Assembly: GCF_017315725.1 (NCBI RefSeq) | Contig: NZ_JAFLRG010000001.1 | Span: 2,976,001 to 3,040,000 of the forward strand | Length of the DNA stretch: 64,000 bases | From: Trinickia acidisoli | GTDB taxonomy: Bacteria > Pseudomonadota > Gammaproteobacteria > Burkholderiales > Burkholderiaceae | Reading direction: 5' to 3' | Program-made: the position numbers and the translations under genes | The notes under the pieces: generated by a model | What the model was told of the DNA's origin: nothing | The model's database searches: none | Seen by the model: the letters and a program-made list of their open reading frames with translations, nothing else | In this document: one piece after another, positions 1-8,888 of the stretch | Layout of the letters: each line of letters opens with the position of its first letter | How positions within the stretch are numbered: the stretch's first letter is position 1

Positions 1-779
1 AGCGCGACGCCGCGCAGCTTGCCGCCGTCGACGCGCGCGTGCGCGAACGCGGCGAAACGCGCGACGGCCGCGTCGTCACCGGCCACGAGCAGCCGGTAGG
101 TCACGCGGCTGCCATAGCCGATGAGCCCCGTCGCCGCAAGCTCGTCGGCGCGCACCATGACGCGGGGGGAAAAATTGATGAACGCGAAGCCGCGATCGAG
201 CTCGCGCGTGATGACAGCGCCGATCGTGAAGCGGCGATCGCCGAGCTGCACGGCGTCGCCCACTTTCACGTGCAGCGTGTCGAGCAGTTCCGCGTCGACC
301 CAGACCGTGCCTTTGGCCGGAATGCCGTCGGCGCGGCGATCCGGCGCATCGGCTCCCGGGGCGATCCGCAGCGCGCCTCGCAACGGATACGCCGACGATA
401 CGGCCTTGACCGCGGCCAGCCGAGCGTTCGACAGCCCCTGGTTGCCGGCATCGCCCGCCGTCACGCGCGCCACCATGCTCGGGAAAATGGCCGTCGTCGC
501 CGTGTGCAGCCCGAGGGCATGCGCCTCGTCGAAAAACTGGGCATCGACAGGATGATCGGCCCGCACGACGAAATCGGCGGCGATCATGCGCCGCGCGTCC
601 CGCTCGAGCCCTTGCTGCAAGCGGTCGGCTAGAAAACCGACACTGGCGAGCGCCGCGACCGCCAGCACGAGCGCGACGACGAGCATCGTCAGTTCGCCGG
701 CGCGCCAATCACGCGCCGTCATGCGCGCGGCCTGCTTGACGAGTTCGAGGCGACCGAGCGGCGGGCGCGGCTCAGTCAC
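1..779 (-). CDS. ABC transporter permease, FtsX/MacB type (N-terminal part, cut by window edge)
   Basis: The visible 259 residues match the start of the large FtsX/MacB-type permeases that pair with a YbbA-like ATPase (E. coli YbbP is about 800 residues); such systems are thought to move substrates at the inner membrane. A short cytoplasmic leader is followed by one transmembrane helix at about residues 31-51. A soluble stretch resembling the periplasmic MacB core domain then begins (FLADRLQQGLERD, later AADFVVRAD). The frame is still open at base 1, so the remaining helices lie outside. GTG at 777-779 is taken as start. A TTG at 795-797 that shares bases with the stop of the upstream gene is a plausible alternative and would couple the two genes. 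No partner ATPase is visible; it may lie to the left. Confidence 0.8.
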   Translation of the reverse strand, partial: MTEPRPPLGRLELVKQAARMTARDWRAGELTMLVVALVLAVAALASVGFLADRLQQGLERDARRMIAADFVVRADHPVDAQFFDEAHALGLHTATTAIFPSMVARVTAGDAGNQGLSNARLAAVKAVSSAYPLRGALRIAPGADAPDRRADGIPAKGTVWVDAELLDTLHVKVGDAVQLGDRRFTIGAVITRELDRGFAFINFSPRVMVRADELAATGLIGYGSRVTYRLLVAGDDAAVARFAAFAHARVDGGKLRGVA

Positions 780-793
780 GGGCGGCGCTTCGT

Positions 794-1411
794 TCAATCG
801 TGCTTGCCCCCGATCGAGCCTAAGCGCGACACCATGTGCGAGGCCATTCCGCGAAAACCGCCTTGTACGCCGCGCCATAGACGCGGCAGCGCCCAGGCCG
901 CGAACGCCAGAAAGCCGGCCATCAGCAAGAGAAAGACGAGCGGCACGAAGATCGCGAGCGCGAGCCCGACACAGACGAGCACGTCCTCCGTCGACGATGC
1001 GACCCAGTTCGAGAACGGCTCGGGCGAGAGATTGATGAGCGCGCGCGTGCCGGCCTTCGTCAAATGCGCCGAGCCGGCGATTGCTCCGCCCAGAAGCGCG
1101 GCAACGGTCAACAGTGCCGGATCGGCGTGGCCGAGCGAACCCGCGGCGAGCAGTGCGCCCGCGGGAATGCGGATGAATGTGTGAATGGCGTCCCAGAGCG
1201 AATCGAAGGCGGGAATGTGATCGGCCAGGAATTCGACGACGGCCAGCACGGCCGCCGTGCCGATGACCCAGCCCGACGCGAGCGCCGACAACGTATCGGG
1301 CAGATGAACGATGCCGAGCCTTGCGAACACGCCCACCAGGAAGACGGTCAGATAAAGACGCAAGCCGCTGGCCCATGACAGCCCCGCGCCGAGCGAAAGT
1401 GCGTCGATCAT
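794..1411 (-). CDS. DUF4126 family membrane protein
   Basis: A 205-residue, very hydrophobic protein with about five membrane-spanning stretches. The first is SWASGLRLYLTVFLVGVFAR near the N-terminus and the last is LALAIFVPLVFLLLMAGFLAF near the C-terminus. The N-terminal pattern of small residues around a GLRxYLTVF motif fits the DUF4126 family, whose function is unknown. The start is supported by a GGAGGGG ribosome binding site directly upstream on the minus strand (about 1416-1422). The permease gene follows almost without a gap, so the two are probably co-transcribed. The family assignment comes from recognition of overall pattern, not from catalytic residues. Confidence 0.8.
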   Translation of the reverse strand: MIDALSLGAGLSWASGLRLYLTVFLVGVFARLGIVHLPDTLSALASGWVIGTAAVLAVVEFLADHIPAFDSLWDAIHTFIRIPAGALLAAGSLGHADPALLTVAALLGGAIAGSAHLTKAGTRALINLSPEPFSNWVASSTEDVLVCVGLALAIFVPLVFLLLMAGFLAFAAWALPRLWRGVQGGFRGMASHMVSRLGSIGGKHD

Positions 1412-1564
1412 TGCCCCTCCCTACCGTCTGGGCGGCTCCCGCTGCGGGCAGTACCCGTTCGCCGGACTTGCGTTGGGCGCGCCCGCAAGGCGCGCCGATG
1501 TCCCATTATAGACAGGCGTGCCGGGTCGCGTCGCGCGCGGCGCCCGGCGCGTGGGCGGCACGCC

Positions 1565-2263
1565 TCAAACCGCGCCGACGAGCCGATAGCCGATGCCGGT
1601 TTCCGTCACGATGTGTTCGGGCTGCGCCGCGTCGTGCTCGAGCTTGCGCCGCAGATGGGCCATATAGATGCGCAGGTAGTGCTGGCTTTCGACGTGCGAC
1701 GGCCCCCATACCTCGCTGAGCAGTTGCCGATGCGTGAGCACGCGGCCCGCATGCCGCACCAGCGCAACGAGCAGGCGATATTCGATCGGTGTCAGATGCA
1801 CCGCCTCGCCGGCGCGCGTGACGCTGCGCTGCGTGAGATCGACGCTGACGTCGCCGAAGCACACGACGGCGCCCTCGCCCGCCCCGCCGCGGGCGCGCCG
1901 CCGCAAATGGGCGCGCATGCGGGCGAGCAGTTCCGGCACACCGAACGGCTTGGTCAAGTAGTCGTCCGCGCCCGCATCGAGCGCGGCCACCTTCTCGGCT
2001 TCTTGCGTGCGCGCGGACAAGACGATGACGGGCACATCGGCCCATCCGCGCAGTTCGCGGATCACGTCGATGCCGTCGGCGTCGGGCAAGCCCAGATCGA
2101 CGATGACGAGATCGGGCTTGCGCGTCGCCGCCTCGATCAAGCCGGCCTTGCCCGTCTGCGCGTCGTAGACGGTCACGCCTTCGGCCTCGAGCGAGGCGCG
2201 CACGAAGCGCAGAATCTGGCGCTCGTCCTCGATCAGGACGATGTTGACGGCCGAGTCCGTCAT
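1565..2263 (-). CDS. kdpE: OmpR-family response regulator KdpE (orphan)
   Basis: This 232-residue two-domain regulator closely follows E. coli KdpE. The receiver domain has the acidic pair E12/D13, the phosphoacceptor D56 in VIVDLGLPD, S83 and the conserved K105 in YLTKPFG. The C-terminal winged helix carries HLTPIEYRLL, VLTHRQLL, VWGP and HYLRIYMAHLRRKLE, all KdpE-like. In known systems KdpE is activated by the sensor KdpD and switches on the kdpFABC potassium pump. Neither kdpD nor the pump genes are present here: a quinone oxidoreductase lies directly upstream and DUF4126 downstream. No good Shine-Dalgarno sequence is visible before the ATG. Identification as KdpE is strong; its partner in this organism is unknown. 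Confidence 0.92.
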   Translation of the reverse strand: MTDSAVNIVLIEDERQILRFVRASLEAEGVTVYDAQTGKAGLIEAATRKPDLVIVDLGLPDADGIDVIRELRGWADVPVIVLSARTQEAEKVAALDAGADDYLTKPFGVPELLARMRAHLRRRARGGAGEGAVVCFGDVSVDLTQRSVTRAGEAVHLTPIEYRLLVALVRHAGRVLTHRQLLSEVWGPSHVESQHYLRIYMAHLRRKLEHDAAQPEHIVTETGIGYRLVGAV

Positions 2264-2300
2264 ACTAGTTAGCGGCGGCAGGCGACATGAAACGGATGGG

Positions 2301-3275
2301 TCAGGGAATCAGGACCGTCGAGCCTGTCGTCTTGCGCGCTTCGAGCGCGCGATGAGCCTCGGCCACGTCCTTGAGCGCGTAGCGCTGCCGCACGCTCGTC
2401 TTGACCTTGCCCGACGCGATGACGTCGAACAGATCCGCAGCCATTGCATCGAGCCATTCGCGCTTGGCAATGTGGGTGAACAGCGTCGGCCGCGTGAAGA
2501 ACAGCGACCCGCGGCTCGCGAACTCGGACGCTTCGATCGGCGGCAGCGGCCCCGACGCGCTGCCGAAGCTGACGAAATAGCCGAGCGGCGCAAGGCAATC
2601 GAGCGATCCCTTGTAGGTGTCCTTGCCGATCGAATCGTAGACCACGGGCACGAGCGCGCCGTTCGTGATGTCCTTCACGCGCTCGGTGAAATTCTCGCGC
2701 GTGTAGACGATTGCATGGTCGCAGCCGTGCGCCTTCACGAGCTCGGCCTTTTCGTCCGAGCCGACCGTGCCGATCACGGTCGCCCCCAGCGCCTTCGCCC
2801 ATTGGCAAACGAACAGGCCCACGCCGCCCGCCGCGGCATGAATGAGAATCGTCTGACCGGGTTCGACACGATACGTGCGCCGCAGCAGGTACTGGGCGGT
2901 GAGCCCTTGCAGCATCGCCGAGGCTGCATCGTCGAAGCCGATCGCGTCGGGCAACTTCACGAGCGCGTCGGCCGGCAGGACCCGCTCCTCGGCGTAAGCG
3001 CCGGGCGGACGCGCGACGTAGGCAACGCGGTCTCCTTCCTTGAAGCGCGTAACGCCCGCGCCCACCTCGGTCACGACGCCGGCCGCCTCCATTCCGAGCC
3101 CGGCAGGCAGGGGCTGCGGATACTGGCCGGTACGGAAATAGACGTCGATGTAATTGAGCCCGACCGCATGCTGCTTGATGCGCACTTGCCCGGCGCCGGG
3201 CGCGCCCACGTCGACGTCGACCCACTGCATGACCTCGGGGCCGCCCGTCCGCTCGATTCGAATTGCCTTCGCCAT
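2301..3275 (-). CDS. NADPH:quinone oxidoreductase (MDR superfamily)
   Basis: A 324-residue medium-chain dehydrogenase/reductase of the zinc-free quinone oxidoreductase branch. It should reduce quinones or similar carbonyl compounds with NADPH in the cytoplasm. Family marks are HAVGLNYIDVYFRTGQYP (about 36-53), the glycine-rich GMEAAGVV at 61-68 and the nucleotide-binding AAAGGVG at 147-153 followed by CQWAKALGATVIGT. Zinc-ligand cysteines of alcohol dehydrogenases are absent, as expected for Qor. The chosen ATG (3273-3275) has an AAGGAG ribosome site; an in-frame upstream ATG would add 23 residues that do not look like the family. kdpE follows after 37 bases. Confidence 0.93.
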   Translation of the reverse strand: MAKAIRIERTGGPEVMQWVDVDVGAPGAGQVRIKQHAVGLNYIDVYFRTGQYPQPLPAGLGMEAAGVVTEVGAGVTRFKEGDRVAYVARPPGAYAEERVLPADALVKLPDAIGFDDAASAMLQGLTAQYLLRRTYRVEPGQTILIHAAAGGVGLFVCQWAKALGATVIGTVGSDEKAELVKAHGCDHAIVYTRENFTERVKDITNGALVPVVYDSIGKDTYKGSLDCLAPLGYFVSFGSASGPLPPIEASEFASRGSLFFTRPTLFTHIAKREWLDAMAADLFDVIASGKVKTSVRQRYALKDVAEAHRALEARKTTGSTVLIP

Positions 3276-3408
3276 ACCGTTCTCCTTGCCGAGCACGAGG
3301 CTCGATTGGTCCGATTCATGCGGTCGGGCTCGTGGCCGCCGCATGCGGGGTTCGTTCGCATCGGTCGCGCGCGCCGAGCGTCAAGCATCCGGTCTCAAAC
3401 CTGAGGCC

Positions 3409-3795
3409 TCAGGCGGCGGCCGTGCGCGCCGCCAGCGTGTCGAGCAGCATGCGCGCGGTGGCGACGTTCGTCGCGCACGGTACGTCGTGCACGTCGCAGG
3501 CGCGCACGAGCGCATTGATGTCGGGTTCGTGCGGCTGCGGCGTCATCGGATCGCGCAGGAAAATCACGAGGTCCACTTTCCCTTCGGCCAAGAGCGCCCC
3601 GATCTGCAAATCGCCGCCGTACGGGCCCGAGAGCATACGCTCGACCGTGAGGCCATGGGTATCGGCGATGCGCCCGCCCGTCGTGCCCGTCGCGATGAGC
3701 TTGCAGTGGCGCAGCGTCGCGCCGTACTCGCCTGCGAGGGCGACGATGTCGTCTTTTTTATGATCGTGCGCGATCAACGCAACGCAGGCGGTCAT
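3409..3795 (-). CDS. mgsA: Methylglyoxal synthase
   Basis: Converts dihydroxyacetone phosphate to methylglyoxal and phosphate, a bypass of lower glycolysis used when phosphate is short or sugar phosphates build up. The 128-residue protein keeps the diagnostic residues: AHDHKK near 9-14, the phosphate-binding TGTTGG (36-41), catalytic D62 in [12 protein letters not shown]82 in FLRDPM, and H89/D92 in PHEPD. These correspond to E. coli MgsA D71, D91, H98 and D101. It is shorter than the 152-residue E. coli protein, ending soon after the ATNVATARM segment. A GAAGGAG ribosome site precedes the ATG. It lies 133 bases upstream of the quinone oxidoreductase on the same strand; a shared role in reactive-carbonyl handling is only a suggestion. 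Confidence 0.95.
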   Translation of the reverse strand: MTACVALIAHDHKKDDIVALAGEYGATLRHCKLIATGTTGGRIADTHGLTVERMLSGPYGGDLQIGALLAEGKVDLVIFLRDPMTPQPHEPDINALVRACDVHDVPCATNVATARMLLDTLAARTAAA

Positions 3796-3904
3796 GGTGC
3801 AGCTCCTTCGTGTTCAAGCCAGGTGGAAAAATCTTTATCGACTCGATCCGCTCGGCGCGAACGGTGCGCCGAGCCCATCCAAATTCATCGAAACTGCGCC
3901 GACC

Positions 3905-4684
3905 TCAGAACGTGCCGGGATAGGCACCGCCATCGATGAGCCAGTTCTGGCCGGTAATGTAGCTCGCATGCGCGCTGCACAGGAACGCGCATGCCTTGCC
4001 GAATTCGTCGCGCTGTCCGAGCCGCTGCGCGGGGATGCCGGCCGAGCGCTCGCGCCGCGCCTCGTCGAGGCTGATCCCCTTGGCCTGCGCCTGGGCATTG
4101 AGCGTGGCGGCGATGCGGTCGGTATCGAATACGCCGGGCAGCAGATTGTTGATCGTCACGTTGTGTCGGGCAACCTTGCGCGCGACACCGGCGACGAAGC
4201 CCGTCAGCCCCGAGCGAGCGCCGTTGGACAACCCAAGGACGTCGATCGGCGCCTTCACGGACGAACTCGTGATATTGACGATACGGCCGAAACCACGCTC
4301 GATCATGCCGTCGATCGTCGCTTGCAGGAGCGCGATCGGCGTGAGCATGTTCGCCTCGAGCGCGCGAATCCAGTCGTCGTGCGTGAACTGGCGAAAATCG
4401 CCGGGCGGCGGACCGCCGGCATTGTTGATCAAGATGTCGGGCGCGGGACAGGCTGCAAGGGCAGCCTCGCGGCCTTCGGGCGTCGTGATGTCGCAAGCGA
4501 CCGTGCGCACCGACACGCCGGTCTTCGCACGGATGTCGGCCGCGGTGGCCTCGAGCGTTTCCCGCGTGCGCGCGACGATGACGAGTTCGACGCCTTCGAA
4601 GGCGAGCGCCTCGGCGCAGCCGCGACCGAGCCCCTTGCTGGCCGCGCAAACAAGCGCGGTGCGTCCTGCGATTCCAAGATCCAT
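3905..4684 (-). CDS. SDR-family oxidoreductase lacking the usual YxxxK
   Basis: A 259-residue Rossmann-fold protein of the short-chain dehydrogenase/reductase family. The cofactor loop reads CAASKGLG (13-20), the structural NNAG motif is at 87-90, and a serine cluster ITSSS (138-142) occupies the catalytic-serine strand. Where the catalytic YxxxK should stand the sequence reads S153-N-G-A-R157, so both the tyrosine and the lysine are replaced. The downstream TGFVAGVAR helix and the TGQNWLIDGG end are normal. The substrate is unknown and normal SDR chemistry is doubtful. The chosen ATG gives a standard N-terminus; longer in-frame extensions are unlikely. It is divergent from upp, with 133 bases between the starts. 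Confidence 0.85.
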   Translation of the reverse strand: MDLGIAGRTALVCAASKGLGRGCAEALAFEGVELVIVARTRETLEATAADIRAKTGVSVRTVACDITTPEGREAALAACPAPDILINNAGGPPPGDFRQFTHDDWIRALEANMLTPIALLQATIDGMIERGFGRIVNITSSSVKAPIDVLGLSNGARSGLTGFVAGVARKVARHNVTINNLLPGVFDTDRIAATLNAQAQAKGISLDEARRERSAGIPAQRLGQRDEFGKACAFLCSAHASYITGQNWLIDGGAYPGTF

Positions 4685-4817
4685 GCGTATGTCCCGACGA
4701 AGATGGGCGATGGGGGCGATTGTAGAAGAATCGCCGCAACCGCGCCGAGCGCGGAAAATCGGACGCGCCCGCTTCTTTGGGTAAACTTGCCCCACTCACT
4801 CAGCCCGCGCCCCCGCC

Positions 4818-5468
4818 ATGAAACAAGACAGCCGCTTCCCCAAGCTATTCATCCTCGACCATCCGCTGATCCAGCACAAACTCACGCACATGCGCGACAA
4901 AGACACGTCGACGCGCACGTTCCGCGAGCTTTTGCGCGAGATCACGCTGCTGATGGGTTACGAAATCACGCGCAATCTGCCGATCACGACGCGGCGCGTC
5001 GAAACCCCGCTCGTCGAGATCGACGCGCCTGTCATCGCGGGCCGAAAGCTCGCGATCGTGCCGGTGCTGCGCGCGGGCATCGGCATGTCCGATGGCTTGC
5101 TCGAACTCATTCCGTCGGCGCGCGTCGGGCATATCGGCGTGTACCGCGACGCCGAGCATCGCCCCGTCGAATATCTCGTGCGGCTACCCGATCTCGAAGA
5201 CCGCACCTTCATCCTGTGCGATCCGATGGTGGCGACGGGCTACTCGGCCGTTCATGCCGTCGACGTCTTGAAGCGGCGCGGCGTGGCCGGCGAGCATATT
5301 TCGTTCGTGGCGCTCGTGGCGGCGCCCGAGGGTGTGCAGGTATTCCAAGACGCGCACCCGGACGTTAAGCTCTACGTCGCCTCGCTCGATTCGCATCTGA
5401 ACGAGCACGCGTACATCGTGCCGGGGCTCGGCGACGCCGGCGACCGCCTATTCGGCACGAAGAACTAA
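4818..5468 (+). CDS. upp: Uracil phosphoribosyltransferase
   Basis: Makes UMP from uracil and PRPP in pyrimidine salvage. The 216-residue length is close to the 208 of E. coli Upp. The PRPP loop reads [11 protein letters not shown] (134-144), the uracil-site segment [12 protein letters not shown] is at the C-terminus (about 203-214), and [10 protein letters not shown] (81-90) is the conserved strand-turn. No uracil permease gene is beside it; the next gene on the same strand starts about 200 bases later and encodes a membrane signalling protein. Confidence 0.97.
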   Translation: MKQDSRFPKLFILDHPLIQHKLTHMRDKDTSTRTFRELLREITLLMGYEITRNLPITTRRVETPLVEIDAPVIAGRKLAIVPVLRAGIGMSDGLLELIPSARVGHIGVYRDAEHRPVEYLVRLPDLEDRTFILCDPMVATGYSAVHAVDVLKRRGVAGEHISFVALVAAPEGVQVFQDAHPDVKLYVASLDSHLNEHAYIVPGLGDAGDRLFGTKN

Positions 5469-5666
5469 ACAGGGGACCCGCATCCACAACCGGAGCGCGC
5501 ACCGTGCGAAAGCGGCGCGCGATTTATCGTCTGTACAATGCCGCACACCACACTACACGCCGGCCGCTCAAAATCGCGGAACCGCATTCGGGTTTGTCAC
5601 GCATCAGAAAAACGCCCGGCGTGCCGATAAACGACGTGAGACCACTCCCGTCATCGCAAGTCCGCC

Positions 5667-7793
5667 ATGCACGGCACTTATAACTTTTGGCTCGTCGGGC
5701 TGTCGCTCGTCGTCGCGACGCTCGCCTCGTATACCGCGCTCGATCTCTCCGGCCGCATCGCCTCGCTCTCGAAGCGCGGGCAGCGTCACGCCTGGCTGGC
5801 CGGCGGCGCCGGGGCGATGGGCGTCGGCATTTGGTCGATGCACTTCATCGGCGTGCTCGCCTTTTCGCTGCCGATCCCGCTCGGCTACGACTTCACGATC
5901 ACGGCTTGCTCGCTGCTGATCGCGATCCTCGTATCGTACTTCGCGCTGCGCGTGATCACGCACGAAACGCTCGGACCGAAGCGCCTTGTCTGCGCCGCCG
6001 TCCTCATGGGCCTCGGCATCGTCGGCATGCACTACACGGGCGATGCCGCGATGCGCATGCAACCCGCCATCGTCTACGATCCCACGCTCGTCGCCGCATC
6101 GATCGTCATCGCCATCGTCGCCTCGGGCGCCGCGCTGTATATGGCGCACGCGCTGCGTGCCGAAGATCAAGGCCACGTGCTGGCCAAACGCATGGCCGCG
6201 TCGCTCGTGATGGGGCTAGCGATCACGGGCATGCACTACACGGCGGAGGCGGCCGCGAATTTCCCGCCGGGCGCGATCTGCGGCGCCGCCAACGGCGTCG
6301 ATCTACGCTGGCTCGGCACGACGATCGCGATCTTCACGTTCGCGATCCTGATCGTGACGTTGATGCTCTCGCGCTTCGACGCGCGCACGGCTTCGCTCGT
6401 GAACTCGGTCTCGCAATTGAACGGCCGGATCATGCACATGGCCGCGTTCGATTCGTTGACCGACCTGCCCAATCGCCGCACGCTCACCGAGCACATCGAG
6501 CGCGCGCTCGAGTTCGGCAAGCGCGGCCCAGGCCTCTTCGCGGTCCTGTTCATGGACCTCGACGGCTTCAAGACGATCAACGACTCGCTCGGGCACACGG
6601 TCGGCGACGAAGTGCTCAAGGCGTTCGCGCAGCGTCTCGTCGATTGCGTGAGCGCCGGCGACACCGTGGCACGCCTAGGCGGCGACGAATTCGTCATACT
6701 GATGCGCCACCTCGGTTTGGCGGAGGAGGCGCAGCGCGTCGCCGAGGCCGTGCTCGAGCGTATGCGCGAGCCCATCTGGGTCGACGCGCGGTCGTTGCAG
6801 GTCGCGCCGAGCATCGGTATCGCCCTGTTCCCGCGCGACGGCGACACCGTCGAGACATTGCTGAAAAACGCCGATGCGGCAATGTATGCCGCCAAGCGCG
6901 CGGGCCGCGGCACCTGTCGCTTCTTCGAAGCGGACATGAACGAAGCGGCGACGCGAACGCTGCAGATCCAGCATGCGCTGCACGAAGCGCTCGACAAAGG
7001 CTACTTCTCGCTGCACTTCCAGCCGAAGTTCTTCGGCCGCGACGGCGCGCTGGCGGGCGCCGAGGCACTGTTGCGGCTCAATCATCCGACGCTCGGCCTG
7101 CTCTCGCCGGCCGAATTCATCTCGATCGCCGAGCGCAACGGGCAGATCGTGCCGATCGGCTATTGGGTGGTGCGCGAGGCGTGCCGGCAGATCCGCCGCT
7201 GGCAGGCGCAGAACCTGCGCCCCACGAAGGTGGCGATCAATCTCTCGCCGCGCCAGCTCGCGCAACCCGATCTGCTCGCGACGATCCAGGAGATCGTGCA
7301 CGCCGAGCACATGAGCGCGGACCAGATCATGTTCGAGATCACGGAAACGGCGGCGATGCACGACGTGCGCCGCATGGCCGAGACCGTGCACGCGTTCCAG
7401 AAATGCGGCTTCGAGGTTGCCATCGACGATTTCGGCACCGGCTATTCGAGCCTCGCCTACCTTCAGCGCTTTCGCGTGCGTCAATTGAAAATCGATCGCT
7501 TCTTCGTCGACGGGCTCGACGCAAATAGCGACGAGGGCACGGCGATCGTCTCGGCGATCATCGAACTCGCCCATTCGCTCGGGATGAACGTCGTGGCCGA
7601 GGGCGTCGAGACGGAATCGCAGCGCAAAAAACTCGAGGCACTGCGCTGCGACGAACTGCAAGGCTACCTGCTCGGCAGGCCGCTGACGCCCGAGGCTTTC
7701 GGCGTCCTGCTCGGCGACCAGAACCAACGGGTGCCGCGCGAGGCTACGGCGTCGCGCGCCGCTCCGCTCGGCGCACCGCCGCTGCCGCGCTGA
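5667..7793 (+). CDS. MHYT-GGDEF-EAL membrane protein (cyclic-di-GMP turnover)
   Basis: A 708-residue inner-membrane signalling protein. The N-terminal seven-helix MHYT sensor has its three signature motifs: MHFI at 58-61, MHYT at 121-124 and MHYT at 189-192. These are thought to bind a metal, perhaps for oxygen, CO or NO sensing. A GGDEF domain follows with an intact active site at 338-342 (RLGGDEF) and MDLDGFKTIND. The RxxD inhibitory site before it reads S-A-G-D, so its arginine is missing. The EAL domain starts with EALLRL at 466 and includes DDFGTGYSSL near 585, as in active phosphodiesterases. It could therefore make or break cyclic-di-GMP. A weak -10-like TACAAT lies at 5534-5539. Confidence 0.95.
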   Translation: MHGTYNFWLVGLSLVVATLASYTALDLSGRIASLSKRGQRHAWLAGGAGAMGVGIWSMHFIGVLAFSLPIPLGYDFTITACSLLIAILVSYFALRVITHETLGPKRLVCAAVLMGLGIVGMHYTGDAAMRMQPAIVYDPTLVAASIVIAIVASGAALYMAHALRAEDQGHVLAKRMAASLVMGLAITGMHYTAEAAANFPPGAICGAANGVDLRWLGTTIAIFTFAILIVTLMLSRFDARTASLVNSVSQLNGRIMHMAAFDSLTDLPNRRTLTEHIERALEFGKRGPGLFAVLFMDLDGFKTINDSLGHTVGDEVLKAFAQRLVDCVSAGDTVARLGGDEFVILMRHLGLAEEAQRVAEAVLERMREPIWVDARSLQVAPSIGIALFPRDGDTVETLLKNADAAMYAAKRAGRGTCRFFEADMNEAATRTLQIQHALHEALDKGYFSLHFQPKFFGRDGALAGAEALLRLNHPTLGLLSPAEFISIAERNGQIVPIGYWVVREACRQIRRWQAQNLRPTKVAINLSPRQLAQPDLLATIQEIVHAEHMSADQIMFEITETAAMHDVRRMAETVHAFQKCGFEVAIDDFGTGYSSLAYLQRFRVRQLKIDRFFVDGLDANSDEGTAIVSAIIELAHSLGMNVVAEGVETESQRKKLEALRCDELQGYLLGRPLTPEAFGVLLGDQNQRVPREATASRAAPLGAPPLPR

Positions 7794-7799
7794 GCGTGC

Positions 7800-7827
7800 G
7801 GGCCGGCTGCGCCTCGCGCGCCGGCCC
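7800..7827 (+). terminator. Perfect 8-bp inverted repeat after the MHYT gene
   Basis: GGGCCGGC at 7800-7807 pairs with GCCGGCCC at 7820-7827 around a 12-base loop, seven bases past the stop codon. There is no run of T after it, so it may act as a transcript-end stabiliser or a weak terminator rather than a classical one. Confidence 0.4.
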
Positions 7828-7890
7828 GGCATGATAAAATCACGGTCTGCTCTTCGGACGGCCAGCGCTACGCGCATCGCAGCCCGCATT

Positions 7891-7929
7891 CACGGAGAAA
7901 CGTACGGAGAAGCGTACGGAGAAGCGCGC
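7891..7929 (+). repeat. Short tandem repeat upstream of yebC
   Basis: The word acggagaa(a/g)cg occurs three times in a row with 12-base spacing, in the untranslated region before yebC. A fourth related copy (acggagaaacgtatg) forms the ribosome binding site and start of yebC itself at about 8030-8045. The repeated GGAGAA words look like duplicated Shine-Dalgarno sequences. Confidence 0.6.
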
Positions 7930-8042
7930 GACGCGCCGCCCGACACCCGAACTACAGGCAGGACTCGCACGGTTCAGACGATTCGCAATCGACAAAAACG
8001 CATCATGCGTGTGCCGGGTCGGCATGCGCCACGGAGAAACGT

Positions 8043-8771
8043 ATGGCTGGTCATTCCAAATGGGCCAACATCAAACATAAGAAGGCCGCTGCGGACGCCA
8101 AGCGCGGCAAGGTGTGGACGCGCCTCATCAAGGAAATCCAAGTCGCGGCCCGCATGGGCGGCGGCGACATCGACTCGAACCCGCGCCTGCGGCTCGCCGT
8201 CGAAAAGGCTTACGACGCCAACATGCCGAAGGACAACGTCAACCGCGCGATTCAGCGCGGCGTGGGCGGCGTCGACGGCGCGAGCTACGAAGAAATCCGC
8301 TACGAAGGCTATGGCATCAGCGGCGCGGCCGTCATCGTCGACACGATGACCGACAACCGCACGCGCACCGTCGCCGAAGTCCGGCACGCGTTCTCGAAGT
8401 TCGGCGGCAACATGGGCACGGACGGCTCGGTGTCGTTCCTCTTCGATCACGTCGGCCAGTTCCTGTTCGCCCCCGGCACGTCCGAGGACAAGCTGATGGA
8501 TGCGGCGCTCGAAGCGGGCGCGAACGATGTCGTCACGAACGAAGACGGCAGCATCGAAGTGCTGTGTGGCCCGAACGACTTCTCGAAGGTGAAGGAAGCG
8601 CTCGAGGCGGCCGGCTTCAAGGCCGAACTCGCGGAAGTGACGATGAAGCCGCAAACGGAAGTCGAGTTCGCGGGCGAAGACGCCGTGAAGATGCAAAAAC
8701 TCCTCGACGCGCTCGAAAACCTCGACGACGTGCAAGAGGTCTACACGAACGCGTCGATCGCGGACGAGTAA
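8043..8771 (+). CDS. yebC: YebC/PmpR family transcription/translation factor
   Basis: A 242-residue member of the TACO1/YebC family. The N-terminus [14 protein letters not shown] is the family hallmark and fixes the start, which has a GGAGAAACGT ribosome site. Members bind DNA as regulators (PmpR) or help ribosomes through proline-rich stretches (YebC/TACO1). The acidic C-terminal domain ([18 protein letters not shown]) is typical. It is probably transcribed alone, since a strong hairpin follows before purD. Confidence 0.96.
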   Translation: MAGHSKWANIKHKKAAADAKRGKVWTRLIKEIQVAARMGGGDIDSNPRLRLAVEKAYDANMPKDNVNRAIQRGVGGVDGASYEEIRYEGYGISGAAVIVDTMTDNRTRTVAEVRHAFSKFGGNMGTDGSVSFLFDHVGQFLFAPGTSEDKLMDAALEAGANDVVTNEDGSIEVLCGPNDFSKVKEALEAAGFKAELAEVTMKPQTEVEFAGEDAVKMQKLLDALENLDDVQEVYTNASIADE

Positions 8772-8832
8772 GCGATGCGTCGCGCGCCGCATCCGCCATG
8801 AAGCGGGCGCGCCGCGCACGGGCAAAGACACC

Positions 8833-8868
8833 GCGGCCGGCCCCCATGCGCCGGCCGCCCCTCTTTTA
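8833..8868 (+). terminator. Rho-independent terminator of yebC
   Basis: GCGGCCGGC (8833-8841) and GCCGGCCGC (8850-8858) form a perfect 9-bp stem with an 8-base loop, followed by CCCTCTTTTA. It sits 61 bases past the yebC stop and 20 bases before the purD start. Confidence 0.75.
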
Positions 8869-8888
8869 GGTCTTCGGGGAAGAATCAT

